A DNA stretch of 64,000 bases from Stropharia rugosoannulata (taxonomy: Eukaryota > Basidiomycota > Agaricomycetes > Agaricales > Strophariaceae), in assembly GCA_028532985.1 (NCBI GenBank), contig JANCIK010000004.1:2914001-2978000 (forward strand). The letters are read 5' to 3'. Made by a program: the position numbers and the translations under genes. How positions within the stretch are numbered: the first letter of the stretch is position 1; every line of letters begins with the position of its first letter. Below the pieces are notes generated by a model. It was not told where the DNA came from and searched no databases. It worked only from the letters and a program-made list of their open reading frames with translations. Below are positions 45,701 to 57,647 of the stretch, piece by piece.

Positions 45701-48700
45701 GTTACTGCCTACAGGAGCTGCGTACGCTCTTCCTCCTCGTTGCACGCTGGCGCCGCACAGTTGACCTGCGCCTGAAGGGAATCTGCAACAAAGAGTGTCC
45801 TCGAGGTAGATGCGGCGGGACCGGCGGAATTACTTATCTCACCTCGGTGACTTGCTGAATCGCGATAGATCTGGTTCTGCGTCGTGACTCGTAATCCCGC
45901 CGTATTTGATTTTGCGGTGGTATTAACCGTTACTGCGCGCCACCAGCAGGTGCCGAATGTTGTAGCGGTGTATACACGCCTAGCGCTGAATCAGAATCAG
46001 CCCACAAATACACAAGCATAATATGCGACGCTCACGCGAACAAGCAAGCGCACCCACAAAATATGACAGCACGCGCGTGGACGGTGTGGGCGCTTGTTTC
46101 CCGTCGATGCCGTCATTCTTGCGCCCACGGCCCAAACCGAACTCGTCCCTGCGCCACCACGAAATGGAGCCGTAAGCGCCTCCCCGCCTCCCCTGTTCAT
46201 CCTAAGCACTAGACATGCCTCGGGCCAGCACTGCACCATAAACATGTGAACAGTCCACGCCGATCGGACCTTCAATAAAACAAGACGGTAGTAGAGACCA
46301 TCGTGACGCACCCCACCCCGCGACATATTTGCTACCCCGCGGTACGCCAAAGCCAGGGTATTTTTGCCATTCGTCGAGAACACAAATCCTCGCGGTGTGC
46401 GCGCCGCGCGGACGAGGTGCAGACTTGGTTCCTGCCCGTGTGCGAGCGTAATGGGCCTACCTGTCAAGAGTCGAGACCGCCACTCGCGTTGTGCATGCCA
46501 CTGCATACGAACATATTGCACACTGCTACCGGGTGCATTACTGTATATCCCGCAGCTGTCCAATGCGTGGGCGGTGATGCTTCGTCTTGGGGTTTTCCTT
46601 TCCCATGGTAAGCCCCGGGGGCTCGCTCATGTACACCCGGAACTAGGAACTCAAAACACCAATTTCTCGCGCTACATGAACAAGGGATAAGCTCCGTGCA
46701 TGATAAGGCGTGGGTTGTGCTCTGTTGTGCCACAAATTTGAAGATTAGGGGGTATATGCGTGTCTGGAGGTGCTTATATGCACTGCGCACTTAGTCGTGT
46801 GATGCTGCACGAAGCTCTCTGGCACGTACTTGGACAGCGCCAAATTAAATCGACCGATCGATAGTCCTGCATCGTGTATATCTGAGCTTCAGCCTTGATA
46901 GACTTCGCATGTATCTACGCACGTACTTTGACGGCCTCGTGTGTACTTGAATACACGCGCCTGTTGGGAAGACGCTCGCCAGATCGCCGGGAGCCCAAAG
47001 ACGATGATCGACGTTACGTATTATAACTCCTGCCAGAACAGCGAAGGTGAAGCGAGGCGGAGCAGGAGCACCTTCGCGCAACGCATCAGCACAAGTGTGA
47101 GCACCCATAACGCACATACTTACCTCGCGGACGGTTCCCGGGGTTAGAACAGGTCCAGGTCCGGCCTCGAGGTCTACCAGGCTTTGTGATGGATGGGTGA
47201 TGGCATATGCATATGGGCGATGGGCGCTTGTTGAGGCTCGGATAGATATATGCGCGAATGGGACAGTGCAAATCATCGGTGCCACCCCCACCCGTTGTCG
47301 CTTGCCCCGCGTCGCGATCAGATTGCGCATATTTCAGGGAGTTATTAGTCGGTTCGAGCACTTGTCCGTCTATCCTTGGGTGGGCCCGGTACACTGCCAA
47401 ATGTATGCGTACGGTGAGTATATGCGCCTTGTAGAAATGAACTTCGTACTAGAATGCGTCATGGAAAGGTCGGTAGAATGCAGAGAAGCTGTATATATGC
47501 GCTCATTGCACGCCCATTTCGGCTATAGGAAGCGAGTAACCTTCGCTGTCGCCTTCATAGATGCATAACGGAGGCGTGAAGCCGGTCACAAAATCGCGCA
47601 CTGTAAATGTTGTCATCGGAACATGCGCCTGTCCGGTGCTCCGCCGCAAATCCCAAACTGCTCTTTTCTGTTTGACGTTCTGTCGCACCGCGTCGAACAG
47701 CTCCTTCTGTTGCACGGCGCCGATCAGGACCGGGGCGCGGGGGAGCACTGGCGAAGCGAAGAGAGGTTAATGTTAATCCAAAATAACTGATGATAAATAC
47801 CAATATTTGTGTCAGTACATAATATGAAAGAAGGGCAAGAACGAGAAAGAAGCCGCGTGGACAGGATCGGCGCGAAGACGGTCTAGGTGGTGGTATGAGT
47901 ATGCATTGCATTGCATTGGGGTTTGTTTATGGCATATCCCCGCTTTTGGTTCTCTCGTTCTTTCCTTCTCGCATTCTTGAAAGTGCCTGTTGAGTACGTG
48001 TCCGGAACCAGCGGAGGAGACCCCAGACTCGAGCCTGCAGGCTGGCGGGGGCCAAGTGGCCATATCGGCCTGGGCAGTGGAAGGAGAATGGACGGCGCAA
48101 GTCTCGACGACCGTCACCAGTCAATGTCTACAAGACCTCTACGCTCTGTCATCAGATACCTTTTGACGTGCGCGGTGGTCTTGGGCATGGGCACCACTCG
48201 AACAGGAGACAGAGAGGTCAGAAAATGGATGCACTTGGAGGTTGAAGAGGATTCAGAGGAGGATGAAAGATCTGTCGGGCTGGATTTGACGACGTTGCAA
48301 TTGGGAGCAAGGAATGGGTGGAAACGATTGCGATTGCGATTGCGTGTGCCACAGGCGCCTTTCCATCTGCCTTCGCCTGCCCGAAAGTGTAAAGAACGGG
48401 TGTGATGTCATGCGGTGCGATGCGCCGCGGGACCCCGGGCCACCTCCGCCCCCACCCCTGCACAGGCTTCCAGGCGAGGCAGCACTGGAGCACCTTTGGC
48501 AGGCGCAGCGTCTGCTCCATTTTCGCGTCGGCTGTGCTGTTATGTGTGGGGCTGGCCTGGAGGGTGACGGTGGTGGACGTTGTGCGCACGTACGTGCGTA
48601 CAGCCTGATATGTAAGTACTATTAACATAGTAGAAGATAAAATCATCTAGTACGCAGGCAAATAAGTATATCTTCGAGGAGGATCGGCGTTGTCAGTAGA

Positions 48701-51051
48701 TGGTCCCACCTACGTGAAATGGAACGGCTTGGGCTCCACCACTCCTGGTTACTTCGCAGCTGTAGAGCAGTCTATGTATTTGCGTTTTACCAGTGGCACA
48801 ACATGACATGACATGACGGCACACGGTCTAACCAGCGCGCCTCGTCTGGGCGTCGGAACGAGAAGAAGACAGTCGGGGACAGTTTGTCACACACATACTT
48901 AGGCGCTACATATCTGTAAATTAACTTCATTGAGATAATATACATAGGCGCGGTGTTATGTAATTGCATATTCGTGCAATATCGACGCGCTTGAGAGTCG
49001 AAATAGGATCGAAACCACGAAAATTATTATTTCAAACCAGCACAATACATGTTAACCTGGGGAGACATTCGCTGCAGCGCGCACGCAGCGCACTGCACTG
49101 CACTACACGTACAGTACGCCGCCCGTACGCACGCCCGAGCGCGTCACGATGATAGCATTGTATAATACGATACCTCCGCCGATCGAGCGTCGGTGGCAGT
49201 ATACGGCGTGCGCTCTACATAACAAGTCTGGGCGCGGGCGCCATGTCTAGAATCGCTAATCGGCGTCTCCGTCGTGATCGATCGGCGCGGCGTGAGCGCA
49301 TTTCTGTATTTGTCGAGACCTCGAGACTCGAGCGAGAAGGACGGGTACGCTTGACGGCGGGGGAGAGGAGAGAGAGAAGTTGTGGGTGGAGTGTAGGCTG
49401 GTGTTGGTGTGTGTAGGCTACATGACTGTCAAGACGGGTTGTCGTAGCTGACTATTAGGTAGGTAATGCAAGTAAGTGATCAATAATAATCAAATGGTAC
49501 ATACAGGAATGATTTAGAGTGCGGATCGGGGGCTGTGTCATTGCATCTAGAGACATAATAGACACCCCGTACCGCACTGTACTAGGCTTGACTCTTCTGC
49601 GCAGCCAGGCGCGGGCTCTAAGTTGACGAGCTGCGGACGCACTATGCCCACTGGCATATGTAAGTGCATAGCATAGACATAAAGAGTATTACTATTACAC
49701 TGGGAATTGGAAATTTGGGGTTCGTGGTGCATGTGCGCGCGTCGCGCGTTAATAATGGGGGACGCGCTCAGAGGGGATATTGCTGTACGACGCGCCCCCG
49801 GGCACGGGCGGGCGCCCGTGTCGCTCCGCCTTCATGCATACATATGCGCGGCGCGGCGCGTTACGAGAGGATAAGGGCGATGGTTCCGGCAGCGTGTTGG
49901 GTCGCTTCGATTATCAATGCACGTATGAATGAAGCAGGAGAGCTGGGCTTAGGCAGTGCACCCCACCCTAGAGGGGTAAGTTACATACAGCAGGCAGGTA
50001 ATGTGCCTCTCTGCAGCGGATATGGGCTAGTGCAGGTACAGACAATGACATGGGTATGCAGTGAAGGTAACCTGACGACTAGAGGCAGAAAGAAATGCTT
50101 GGAGAGACATAGCTTACGGCAGCACGGATCTAACAAGCATGGAGCTAGAGTCTAGACATTGCACTGACACTGACATAGCGGTGGACTGCAGAGACGCTCT
50201 GCGCATGTTTGGCTACCGAAGGACTGTATACCAAGCCTGACTGTCACTTATACTTTTCATCTAAACTACGTACATGGATGGATATCTGTTCATCTTCTGC
50301 GCCTCTGAGTATGTGATGTCGCAGAGGGAAGCCATATATGGGGATGCGTGACGCGGCCAAGGTATGTTTTTTGTGCACGGTGCGGATCTGTCCGTGGATA
50401 ATGGTGCTTGGCGCACACTTGGCGGGAGGGCGCGCGGTGAGGTTGGGCGTAAAAGGGATAGAGGAGGAACGGGTTTGGGAGTAACATGGAGGAGAAGAAG
50501 TGCCAGGCACGGCGGTGTAAGCGCCGGGCAGGCGTGGTTCCACTGCATGTAGCGTTCGCACCGGAAAAGTACAGAAAGCATGAAATTCAAATAGTGTCGC
50601 GGAGACCGCGCGCCTAAGCAGAAGGAGCAAAGACTGCGTACGTCCCAGCGGCGGGTGCTTCTCGTGCGGCACCTGCGCTATTTGAGTCGATTGCCGGCGT
50701 CCCCTGCGGGCTGGGTTTGCGACCCGAGCGACGGCGTGCTGAGCAATAGTATTGCGGGCCCGCAATGGGAGTGCGCCGCGGGACGATGCAAGACAGCTGC
50801 CGCGGCTGCAAAAGTCCTCGGAGGGCACGCTCTGGCGCGCTGTGAGTGTGCGCGCTGCGACGCACGCGGAAGCAGACTCTGCGTCGAGAGGACGGCGGTT
50901 GACGTGGCCTGGCGGGGGAGATCTGAGATAGACGAGATCGGGCAGCACGTGCGGGGGACCCCGAACAGTGCTGGTGCCAAGATGTTGGGCGGATGCACCC
51001 AAAAGCTGGGCCCAACGCACCCTCGCCCTCTCCACCAACCTCCCAACCACC

Positions 51052-53229
51052 ATGGCCCTCGCCGCCCCAGGCATCCTCCTGCCCCCCTCCGCGTCCTATA
51101 CGCCCTCCAGCTCGTCGTCCTCCTCGGCGTCCTCATCCTCATCGTCGTCGTCCCACACGTCCCTCAGCTCGGCGCCGAAACACGCCCTGCCCCTCCGCCC
51201 CCGCCACATCCGCTTTGCACCCCTCCCCGACCCCCGCCGCGCAGTCCTCATCACCGACGACGGCGCCGAGCTGCCCCTCCCCGAGCCACACAGCCCCTTC
51301 CTCTCCGTCCTCGCCCTCCCCCCGCAGCAGCTCCAGCCCCCGCCCGCAGACCCCTGCGCATCCAGCGCATCCTCCTCCACCTCTGCCTCCGCCTCCTCCA
51401 CTCCTCGCACCGCCACCCCCAGCGAGTACTCCCCCAACTCTAGCGTCGGCTCGTCCCCCGTCACCCAGCCCGCAAAGCTGCTAGATCCGGAGCCCCCTGC
51501 CCAACTCAGCCCCGCCCCGCAGCCACTCGCCGCCCCTGCCCCCAAGTCCCACTCCCTCCGCCTCCTCCACCCCTTCAAAAAGACATCAGCGTCTTCGTCT
51601 GGCTCGTCGTCCCACTCTCTCACCCCCACACCCTCCATCGACACTAACCCCGCCCCCAATGGCACCGGCCACGCTCACACCGCCCGCAAGGCCCTCGCAC
51701 TCAGCACAGAGGAGATCCTCACCCTCGGCACCATCAACCTCTTCCGCCCCTCCTCGCGCGAATCGCAGGACTCGGCGACGACCGCGACCTCCACCGGTGG
51801 CTGGAGCCTTGCCCGCTGGGCGTCCGGTCCCGCAGGCAAAGAAAACGGCAGCGCCCTCTTCACCGGCTCGCCCCTCGCTCGCACGCAAAGCACACAGAGC
51901 ACGCAGTCCGCAAAGACGCGGTCAAAATCACTCTTTTCCAGCTTTGCAGGCGGCTCGTCGCAGAGTCTCGTGGATCCACCGTCGTCGCCGTCAAAAGTGA
52001 AACCGACGGGCAAGCCTGCGGCTGCACCGCAGAACCGCCTCAAAGGCACCCGCATGCTCAACGGCCGCGTCTACGGCGCCAGGCGCAATCAGAATCTGTT
52101 CGCCAGCGCCCGTGATGAAGAACCCGAGTTCGTCGAGTGGGGATACGGCGGCATGGGCTCGGTCAAAGGCGCACGGAGTGCTGGTGTCGGCAGTGCAAGT
52201 GGTGGTGTCGACTGGGCCCGCCTCGCGGATGCGGGCACGAGCAGCACACCCACTGCGGTAGACGAAGACGATGGGAGCGGGATGGGGTGGGTGAAGAGGC
52301 GCAGAGAGGAGCGGGAACGCAAGGCGCGCGAGGAGAAAGAGCGCCTGGAACGCGAAGCGAAGCAACAGGAAGAGGCCAAGGCCGCGGAGGAGCAGGATGA
52401 GGAGAAAGAGAAGGACCGAGAGCTAGAGCGCTCAGACAGCCAGATGAGCACACCGACGCCCACCCGCTCGGCGTCGCTCGCGATGGACACCTTTTCCGCC
52501 CTCGGCGCGTCCCCGGGCGCTGCCTCGACACCCACGTCTACCCCCGGCGCACCATCAGCGCCATCATCCACTGCTGATGAGCCGAGTCTCCCATCAGCAA
52601 CGGCCACATCTTCCCCGCCCGTATCGCCCTTCTCGGCTGCGGCCCTCGGGCAGCAGGTCTACGACGAGCCTGGGCCCATCGTCGCCGTCGGGCCGGTTGA
52701 CACCACCGCAACCGCCACCCCGACACAAGAAGACACAAGCAGCGCGGCGCAGACGCCCAGTGCAGCGATCATAAATGCGTTTGCTTTCAACGCCGCTGCT
52801 GTGGCGGCTGGCGAAGAAGGCGACGAACATCAGTCAGCGAAGGAGAAGGAGCACGAGCAGCACGTACCCGACGTCGTCCCTGTGCCCATCAAGCTCCACC
52901 ATTCGCACTCGCACTCACACGCCCGCTCGGTCAGCCGGACTTTCGAAAAGCCGCCTGTAGGTGAGCCCGCTGAGCTCCCGGCCGCGGCGGACGAAGACGA
53001 GACGACGCACGTGCGTGCGCGGTCGGACTCAGGTGTGAGTGTATCTGTGGAGAGCGGGAGCGGAAGTTCGACGGAAAGTGACAGTGAAGAAGATGAGGGG
53101 CGGGAACGTGATGAGGAAGACGACGAAGATGATGATGATGAGGAAGATGATGAAGATGAGGGTGCAAGTGTGAGGCGGAAGACGATGCTCAGCGCAGGAG
53201 TAGAGAAGGTGATGCGGCACAAGGAGTAG
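51052..53229 (+). CDS. large disordered Ser/Pro-rich protein with coiled coil and acidic tail
   Basis: An uninterrupted 725-codon frame. The ATG at 51052 (context ACCATGG) is preferred to an in-frame ATG 28 codons upstream. Composition is Ser, Pro, Ala and Thr-rich with a poly-Ser run near residue 25. An ordered-looking block (residues ~331-371) reads GTRMLNGRVYGARRNQNLFA then DEEPEFVEWGYGGMGSVK. Residues ~413-460 are a charged coiled-coil-like helix (RRREERERKAREEKERLERE). HHSHSHSHARS lies near residue 613, a Glu/Asp tract at ~676-703, and the end is SAGVEKVMRHKE. No known domain. The block with conserved-looking Gly and aromatic residues is the best handle for homology. Function unknown; a scaffold or regulatory role would be speculation. 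Confidence 0.8.
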   Translation: MALAAPGILLPPSASYTPSSSSSSSASSSSSSSSHTSLSSAPKHALPLRPRHIRFAPLPDPRRAVLITDDGAELPLPEPHSPFLSVLALPPQQLQPPPADPCASSASSSTSASASSTPRTATPSEYSPNSSVGSSPVTQPAKLLDPEPPAQLSPAPQPLAAPAPKSHSLRLLHPFKKTSASSSGSSSHSLTPTPSIDTNPAPNGTGHAHTARKALALSTEEILTLGTINLFRPSSRESQDSATTATSTGGWSLARWASGPAGKENGSALFTGSPLARTQSTQSTQSAKTRSKSLFSSFAGGSSQSLVDPPSSPSKVKPTGKPAAAPQNRLKGTRMLNGRVYGARRNQNLFASARDEEPEFVEWGYGGMGSVKGARSAGVGSASGGVDWARLADAGTSSTPTAVDEDDGSGMGWVKRRREERERKAREEKERLEREAKQQEEAKAAEEQDEEKEKDRELERSDSQMSTPTPTRSASLAMDTFSALGASPGAASTPTSTPGAPSAPSSTADEPSLPSATATSSPPVSPFSAAALGQQVYDEPGPIVAVGPVDTTATATPTQEDTSSAAQTPSAAIINAFAFNAAAVAAGEEGDEHQSAKEKEHEQHVPDVVPVPIKLHHSHSHSHARSVSRTFEKPPVGEPAELPAAADEDETTHVRARSDSGVSVSVESGSGSSTESDSEEDEGRERDEEDDEDDDDEEDDEDEGASVRRKTMLSAGVEKVMRHKE

Positions 53230-53335
53230 GCGTGCGCATGGAGTCGCGGGGTGCTGGTGGTGTTTCTATCTGTGTCTATTTCGTTCGCATGAGGAAGAGA
53301 GGAAGAGGATATGTATTACCACTGCTACCGGCGCG

Positions 53336-53947
53336 CTATGCTCTGTGCACGCGGCGCGGTATTTCTGTTATGTTTGCTTCAATTTCGACTTGAATCTTAG
53401 GGCGCGTAGGCGATGCTTGGATCTTCGTATCGACGTCGACGGCCGGCTTGGCAGGCGCATTATCTGTCTTGGACGACGCCCCATGTGTTTTCGGGAGTTC
53501 CTCCTCGACGACTTTTTTCTCATCGACCTTCTTCGTCGTCTCTGTCGGCTGCTCTGCCTTCGTCTCTAACGGCTTCTCTATCGCCCGCAGTGCTTCAAGC
53601 ACCTTTGGTTGCCCGACCTTCTTTGTATCATTATCAACCGGCACTTCCTTCAATTCAACAACCTTCTGTGGACCGGCTACACCCTCTGCCATCTTCCTGG
53701 CACGATTTGCGGCGTCCTCCCTATGCCTCACCATGTTTTCTTTCGCCATTGTGCTCATGTCGTGTGCGGCGTCCAGCGCGGCGTCGACGTCGCCCGGGGA
53801 TCGGTAGTAGGCGCGGTAGCACTGCGGCACAAGCCCGGTGTCGCTGTTCGTCAGCAAGCGCACGGTGGCGCAGCGCAGGCAGCCGTGGATAAGCTTCCAG
53901 CGTGGCGGAATGCGCAACGAGAAGGGGTAGTGGAAGTGCTGGAACAT
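53336..53947 (-). CDS. 203-aa orphan protein, Lys/Glu-rich C-terminus
   Basis: A single-exon frame starting MFQHFHYPFSLRIPPRWKLI, with LRCATVRLLTNSDTGLVPQC and YRAYYRSPGDVDAALDAAHD following. The first ~90 residues look folded (aromatic and Cys residues, a helix with AHDMSTMAKENMVRHREDAA). The last ~110 are low-complexity Lys/Glu/Thr/Pro with KTEQPTETTKK-like runs. It is convergent with the disordered protein gene (106 bp apart). No family is recognised. Codon-periodic GC at third positions and the clean 612-bp frame support a real gene; the opposite-strand frames are shadows. Confidence 0.6.
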   Translation of the reverse strand: MFQHFHYPFSLRIPPRWKLIHGCLRCATVRLLTNSDTGLVPQCYRAYYRSPGDVDAALDAAHDMSTMAKENMVRHREDAANRARKMAEGVAGPQKVVELKEVPVDNDTKKVGQPKVLEALRAIEKPLETKAEQPTETTKKVDEKKVVEEELPKTHGASSKTDNAPAKPAVDVDTKIQASPTRPKIQVEIEANITEIPRRVHRA

Positions 53948-56049
53948 CGTCTGTTGTGGTCTTCTGGCCTGTTGAAGGGGGGGGTTTGCTGTGGATTGTT
54001 GATTGGGTGTTGGAGTGAATGGGAAAGGTGGACGAGCTGTTGAAGTTGAAGATGAGGGTAGTATGGGTCAAGGAGCACGCGGCCGAGCCGACCGCTGACG
54101 AGGATCAAATTTTGGCCGTTGCGCTTGGCGCGCGATCGGCGGGCGGGATGCGAGGCGGGCGCGCACAGGCATCAAACCGCGAACACCACCAGCGACGAAG
54201 GACGAACAGCGACAGCAGGCCATAGACGCCACGAGAAACGAAGGGAAAAAGCAGGGAAGTGGTGCGACACGCTGCGACTTGGCCTTTATAGGGTGTGTGC
54301 ACAGCTGCACCCTGCATGGACTCCGCCTCCGCCTGCCAAAATGCTACGATGTACCCACAAGCGCGGGCACGTTTCTGGCTCTCTGTGGACTGCCTGCCTG
54401 GCGTGGCCTCTCCTCGCCCCTCGTTAGCCCCGCTCAAAGCCCGCGCGGGGTCTCCGTCGGGCTGCGCTGCGCCTGCGCGCGCCGCCTCGTGCATCGCGCA
54501 TGTGTGTCGTGCATCGTGCGTCGCAGCGCCCGGCGGGCGCCTACTCTGTTTAGGGCAGCGCCAGTGCCACTCGGGTATCCTGCTAGTGCAGCGTCTGCAA
54601 TACGTCAGTTTCTGGCGCGTATCAATCGCCCCCATCAATATCCACTGTCAATACGATGTCATTCCGGCGTGGAAGTGCAGCGTGTTCTGTGCAGGCGAGC
54701 GGTTTACGTGAGCGGTGCTACTAGCAGGCTGTGGAGTCCACCAATCATCTTCTAGTGCGCCGTCTCCGTCGCTCCGTCCGTCGATCGGCACGGCGGGAGT
54801 GGAGGGCAATGATGCAGCATATTCCTGGTGAGTTATTTTGAGCCTGGCCTGCGCCACTGCATACGTACTAGTACTGACTATATTTTTTAATCTTATCTTT
54901 GTCTAGCTCTGGTTGATACATGTGTTATAAGTATCTCAGTCGACTCCCTGACTTCAACTTTTCCTGGCGCTTCTGGCCCGTGGCGCCATCTGCGAGTGTC
55001 GTACCACCACTTACTCCCGCGGCGATGCAAGTTATGAACCGCTGATTGTACGTACTGAGGCTAGAGCGGCCGGCTTGCAGGTGAGCCCGAGCGATATTCT
55101 TGGGCGTGTTCTTCTCGTGCTGATACGTGTGCGCTCAAGCGTTGTCAGTTATTACACTACGATTGCCCGCCGGGCTATGTTTCTCTCCCAACGTGCCGGC
55201 GATTCTACCCACCCACTAAAGCACCCTCCTGACACCGCACCGCACCATACGGCAACGGCTTACCTCCGTCCCGGGCGTGCCCTTCCCCTCTCTTTCCCCA
55301 CCACCACCACCGCCTTTCGCTCCATGGTAGCCCACCCGTGCGCACCGGTACACGTACAGCACTCCAAGCGCCATTTTTGGCGCTGGCGCTGGCGTTGTCT
55401 TTACCAGAGCTCTATCGGCGCACATCCACCCTGCTTCTTCGATCGAGCGTGACGTTTGTGCATGCTGTTTGGTCCAATCGAATGGAACATCATGGAATGC
55501 CGACTCAATCAGAAGCAATGGGGCCCCCAGCCAGTCTGGTCAGCCAGTCTGATGCAGATTTGGATGTGGATGTGGACGTGCGTAATGTGGAAGTGAAAGT
55601 GGATGATGTGCGCCCGAACGGCGACGTCCATCCGTCGTCGTGTGCCATCAGCGCAGGGTGTCCCAGACGTCCATCCGCGCAGTCCATTCATCCATCCATC
55701 AATATCAATGAAGAAGGAAGCCGTCAGTGGGGAAGGCATCAGTGAAGAAGGACGGAGAAGGGTACTTGGATGACGAATTGCCCCCGGGCGTGCGCGCGCG
55801 AGCGAGGAGAGCTATATTTACCTCTCCCAGCTGGCTTCGCTCCTCGCTATTTCTGCGCCGTTCCTATTCCTGGTGTGGGATGGGCATGGGCAGGTGTCGC
55901 GATTGGCTGGGGTTGCATGGCGGGCTTCGTTCGCATCGTTTCTAGGCGTTCTGCGTCGCACGCACGTAGGGACGCGGGCACATGCGCGTATGAATGTTGG
56001 AACGATCTGGCCCCGCGCGCCGCTTCGTGCCTATCCTAGCTCGCATTCA

Positions 56050-57130
56050 TTCGCTTGCGCCTAGACGATGAACAGCCTTCTCTTTCCCTCTCTTTCATTT
56101 CATTTCATGCATCCGACTGCATTCTCCCCGTCCGCAGTGCGCTTGGCCCCTCTTTGTCCAAGCTTGGTGACAAAGAGCGTATCGAGATCGCTTTCTCTCT
56201 GCCTTTCGTTCCTTTCATGTTATGTTATGCATACATGTATACGTACGCGCTTCAGTGCGTACGTAGGGGTTCCGGGTCTTCCCCACCGCTTACCCCTCAC
56301 TTCCTTTCAGCCCGCTTGCCCTTGCCCTGGATGTGGATTTGTTTCACATGGGTCCAGACGCGATCCATGCTCCATCCGCCGCTTCGTTTCGTTTCGCTTC
56401 ATCTCGTTCTGTTTCGCCTCGCCTTCCTCCTCAGCCCCTTTTCACATCCCATTCCCATCCAACCTTATCCCCGTCTCGGCTCTGCAGATTCTTCTCCCCT
56501 CCTTCGTCCCTGTCTGCGTCTCGGTCGTGTTCGTGTTCGTGTTCCCACAGCTTGTTCTCTCGGCTCCCGTCTTCTTTCTGTCCACTCCAACTCCATACAA
56601 GTACTTTGTCGGCTGCGCGCCGGTCACCCTCAATGATTGATTGATTATATTGCACGTAGCTTACCATACCATACCATACCGTACCGTGTACACATACATA
56701 CATACCACTTCTCAGTCTGTTTCATTTTTTTTTTCTCTTTCTTTTTCATTCTCTTTTTCATACAAGGTCCATCATTGACATCCTTCGCAATCCAGTTCAA
56801 TCCAATCAATCCAATCCAATCTCAGTTCACTCCCATCCCATCCCATCCCATCCCATCCCAACTCGTCTCGTCTCGTCTCGTCTCGTCTTTGTCCCATCCA
56901 ATCCGGCTCGGTATATGTTTAGTCTTAGCCTCTAGTTTTATACATAAGTACATAGCTCTGTTTCTGGTCTGGTCTGGTCTGTTCCCAATCTCATCATTTC
57001 TTGTCGAGTCCCTGTCTCCCCGTCTGCCATCCTCTTGGCTACATTGCCTTGTTCTACTCTATTCATACGCTTTGTCTATTCTCGAGTCTGTTTCTGTTTA
57101 AATTTCCCGTCTCGTCTCGTCTCGTCTTGT
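56050..57130 (+). repeat. ~1.1-kb polypyrimidine belt with nested tandem repeats
   Basis: The plus strand is overwhelmingly C/T across about 1.1 kb, with internal tandem arrays of CCATA (56663-56686), TCCAA (56788-56821), CCCAT (56831-56860), TCGTC (56862-56887 and again about 57109-57128) and TCTGG (56963-56981). Five-base units dominate. Confidence 0.85.
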
Positions 57131-57470
57131 CATGTGTGGTGGTCCCCCGGGGGACTGCTTTACTTTTTATACATAGTACGTGTGTACTGTACATACATGC
57201 CTTTCGTTTTAATTACATCCTTGCGTGCGTGCGTGTATACGTATGTGTGTGCGGAGTCCCTTTTGCTTGCTTAGTACTCTAGTATACATATACCCCGCCG
57301 GTGCATTTGTATAGATGACGATGACAGTTGAATGTACCCGTTTTGTTCCCAATGCGCGTTGACTTGAATGAGGAACTGTCGTGGATGTGGATGTTAATGT
57401 TAATGACAGTTGTATGTTCGTTGAATGTTGAACGTTGAATGTCGGTCGGAAAGGTGTGTGACGACGGTGT

Positions 57471-57500
57471 CTGATTCTGATTCTGATTCTGATTCTGATT
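57471..57500 (+). repeat. (CTGATT)5 microsatellite
   Basis: Five perfect copies of a 6-bp unit. Confidence 0.95.
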
Positions 57501-57607
57501 TGTGGGTTTTTCTGTAGTAGTATGAACTTACTTACTTAGTGAGCTTTGTTTATATTATGAGACGCGTGAGTACTACTAAGCAGCGAGCGCCCGTCACGGA
57601 CCTTGGT

Positions 57608-57647
57608 CGGTGGTGGTGATGGTGATGTGGTGATGTTGATGATGATG
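57608..57647 (+). repeat. GGTGAT/GATGAT-type imperfect microsatellite
   Basis: An imperfect 3-bp array of GGT, GAT and TGG words. Confidence 0.8.

Larger units (their letters stand above)
40050..51051. other. 11-kb gene-poor region
   Basis: No gene could be assigned across 11 kb, although genes elsewhere in 1-40 kb occur about every 2 kb. The left part (to about 42.8 kb) is AT-rich. From about 43.4 kb rightward the DNA is visibly richer in G+C and CpG, with many short palindromic words (GCGCGC, GTACGTAC, CATATGCATATG). Short open frames occur on both strands but none shows a domain or a consistent splice chain. I saw no LTR pair, transposase motif, tRNA B box or rRNA. The last 400 bp are probably promoter for the gene at 51052. 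Confidence 0.55.

Noticed and set aside
46303..46690. Overlapping ~100-codon frames with Cys/His residues
   Set aside because: Open on both strands in CpG-rich DNA and without any recognisable motif.
47911..48405. 164-codon plus-strand frame in the gene desert
   Set aside because: No domain, no paralogue and no supporting splice context; overlapping frames are open on the other strand. Left uncalled.
40050..51051. Mating-type locus, transposon or CRISPR explanation for the desert
   Set aside because: No homeodomain, pheromone CaaX precursor, STE3 receptor, transposase, reverse transcriptase, LTR pair or spaced direct-repeat array was seen.
51096..52607. Antisense and alternate-frame open frames over the disordered-protein gene
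   Set aside because: Explained by high GC and Ser/Pro/Ala codon bias. Only the 725-codon frame is continuous.
56055..57101. Several overlapping plus-strand open frames of 150-190 codons
   Set aside because: C/T-only DNA rarely forms stop codons, so long frames are expected by composition. All three frames are open and Ser/Phe/Leu/Pro-rich.
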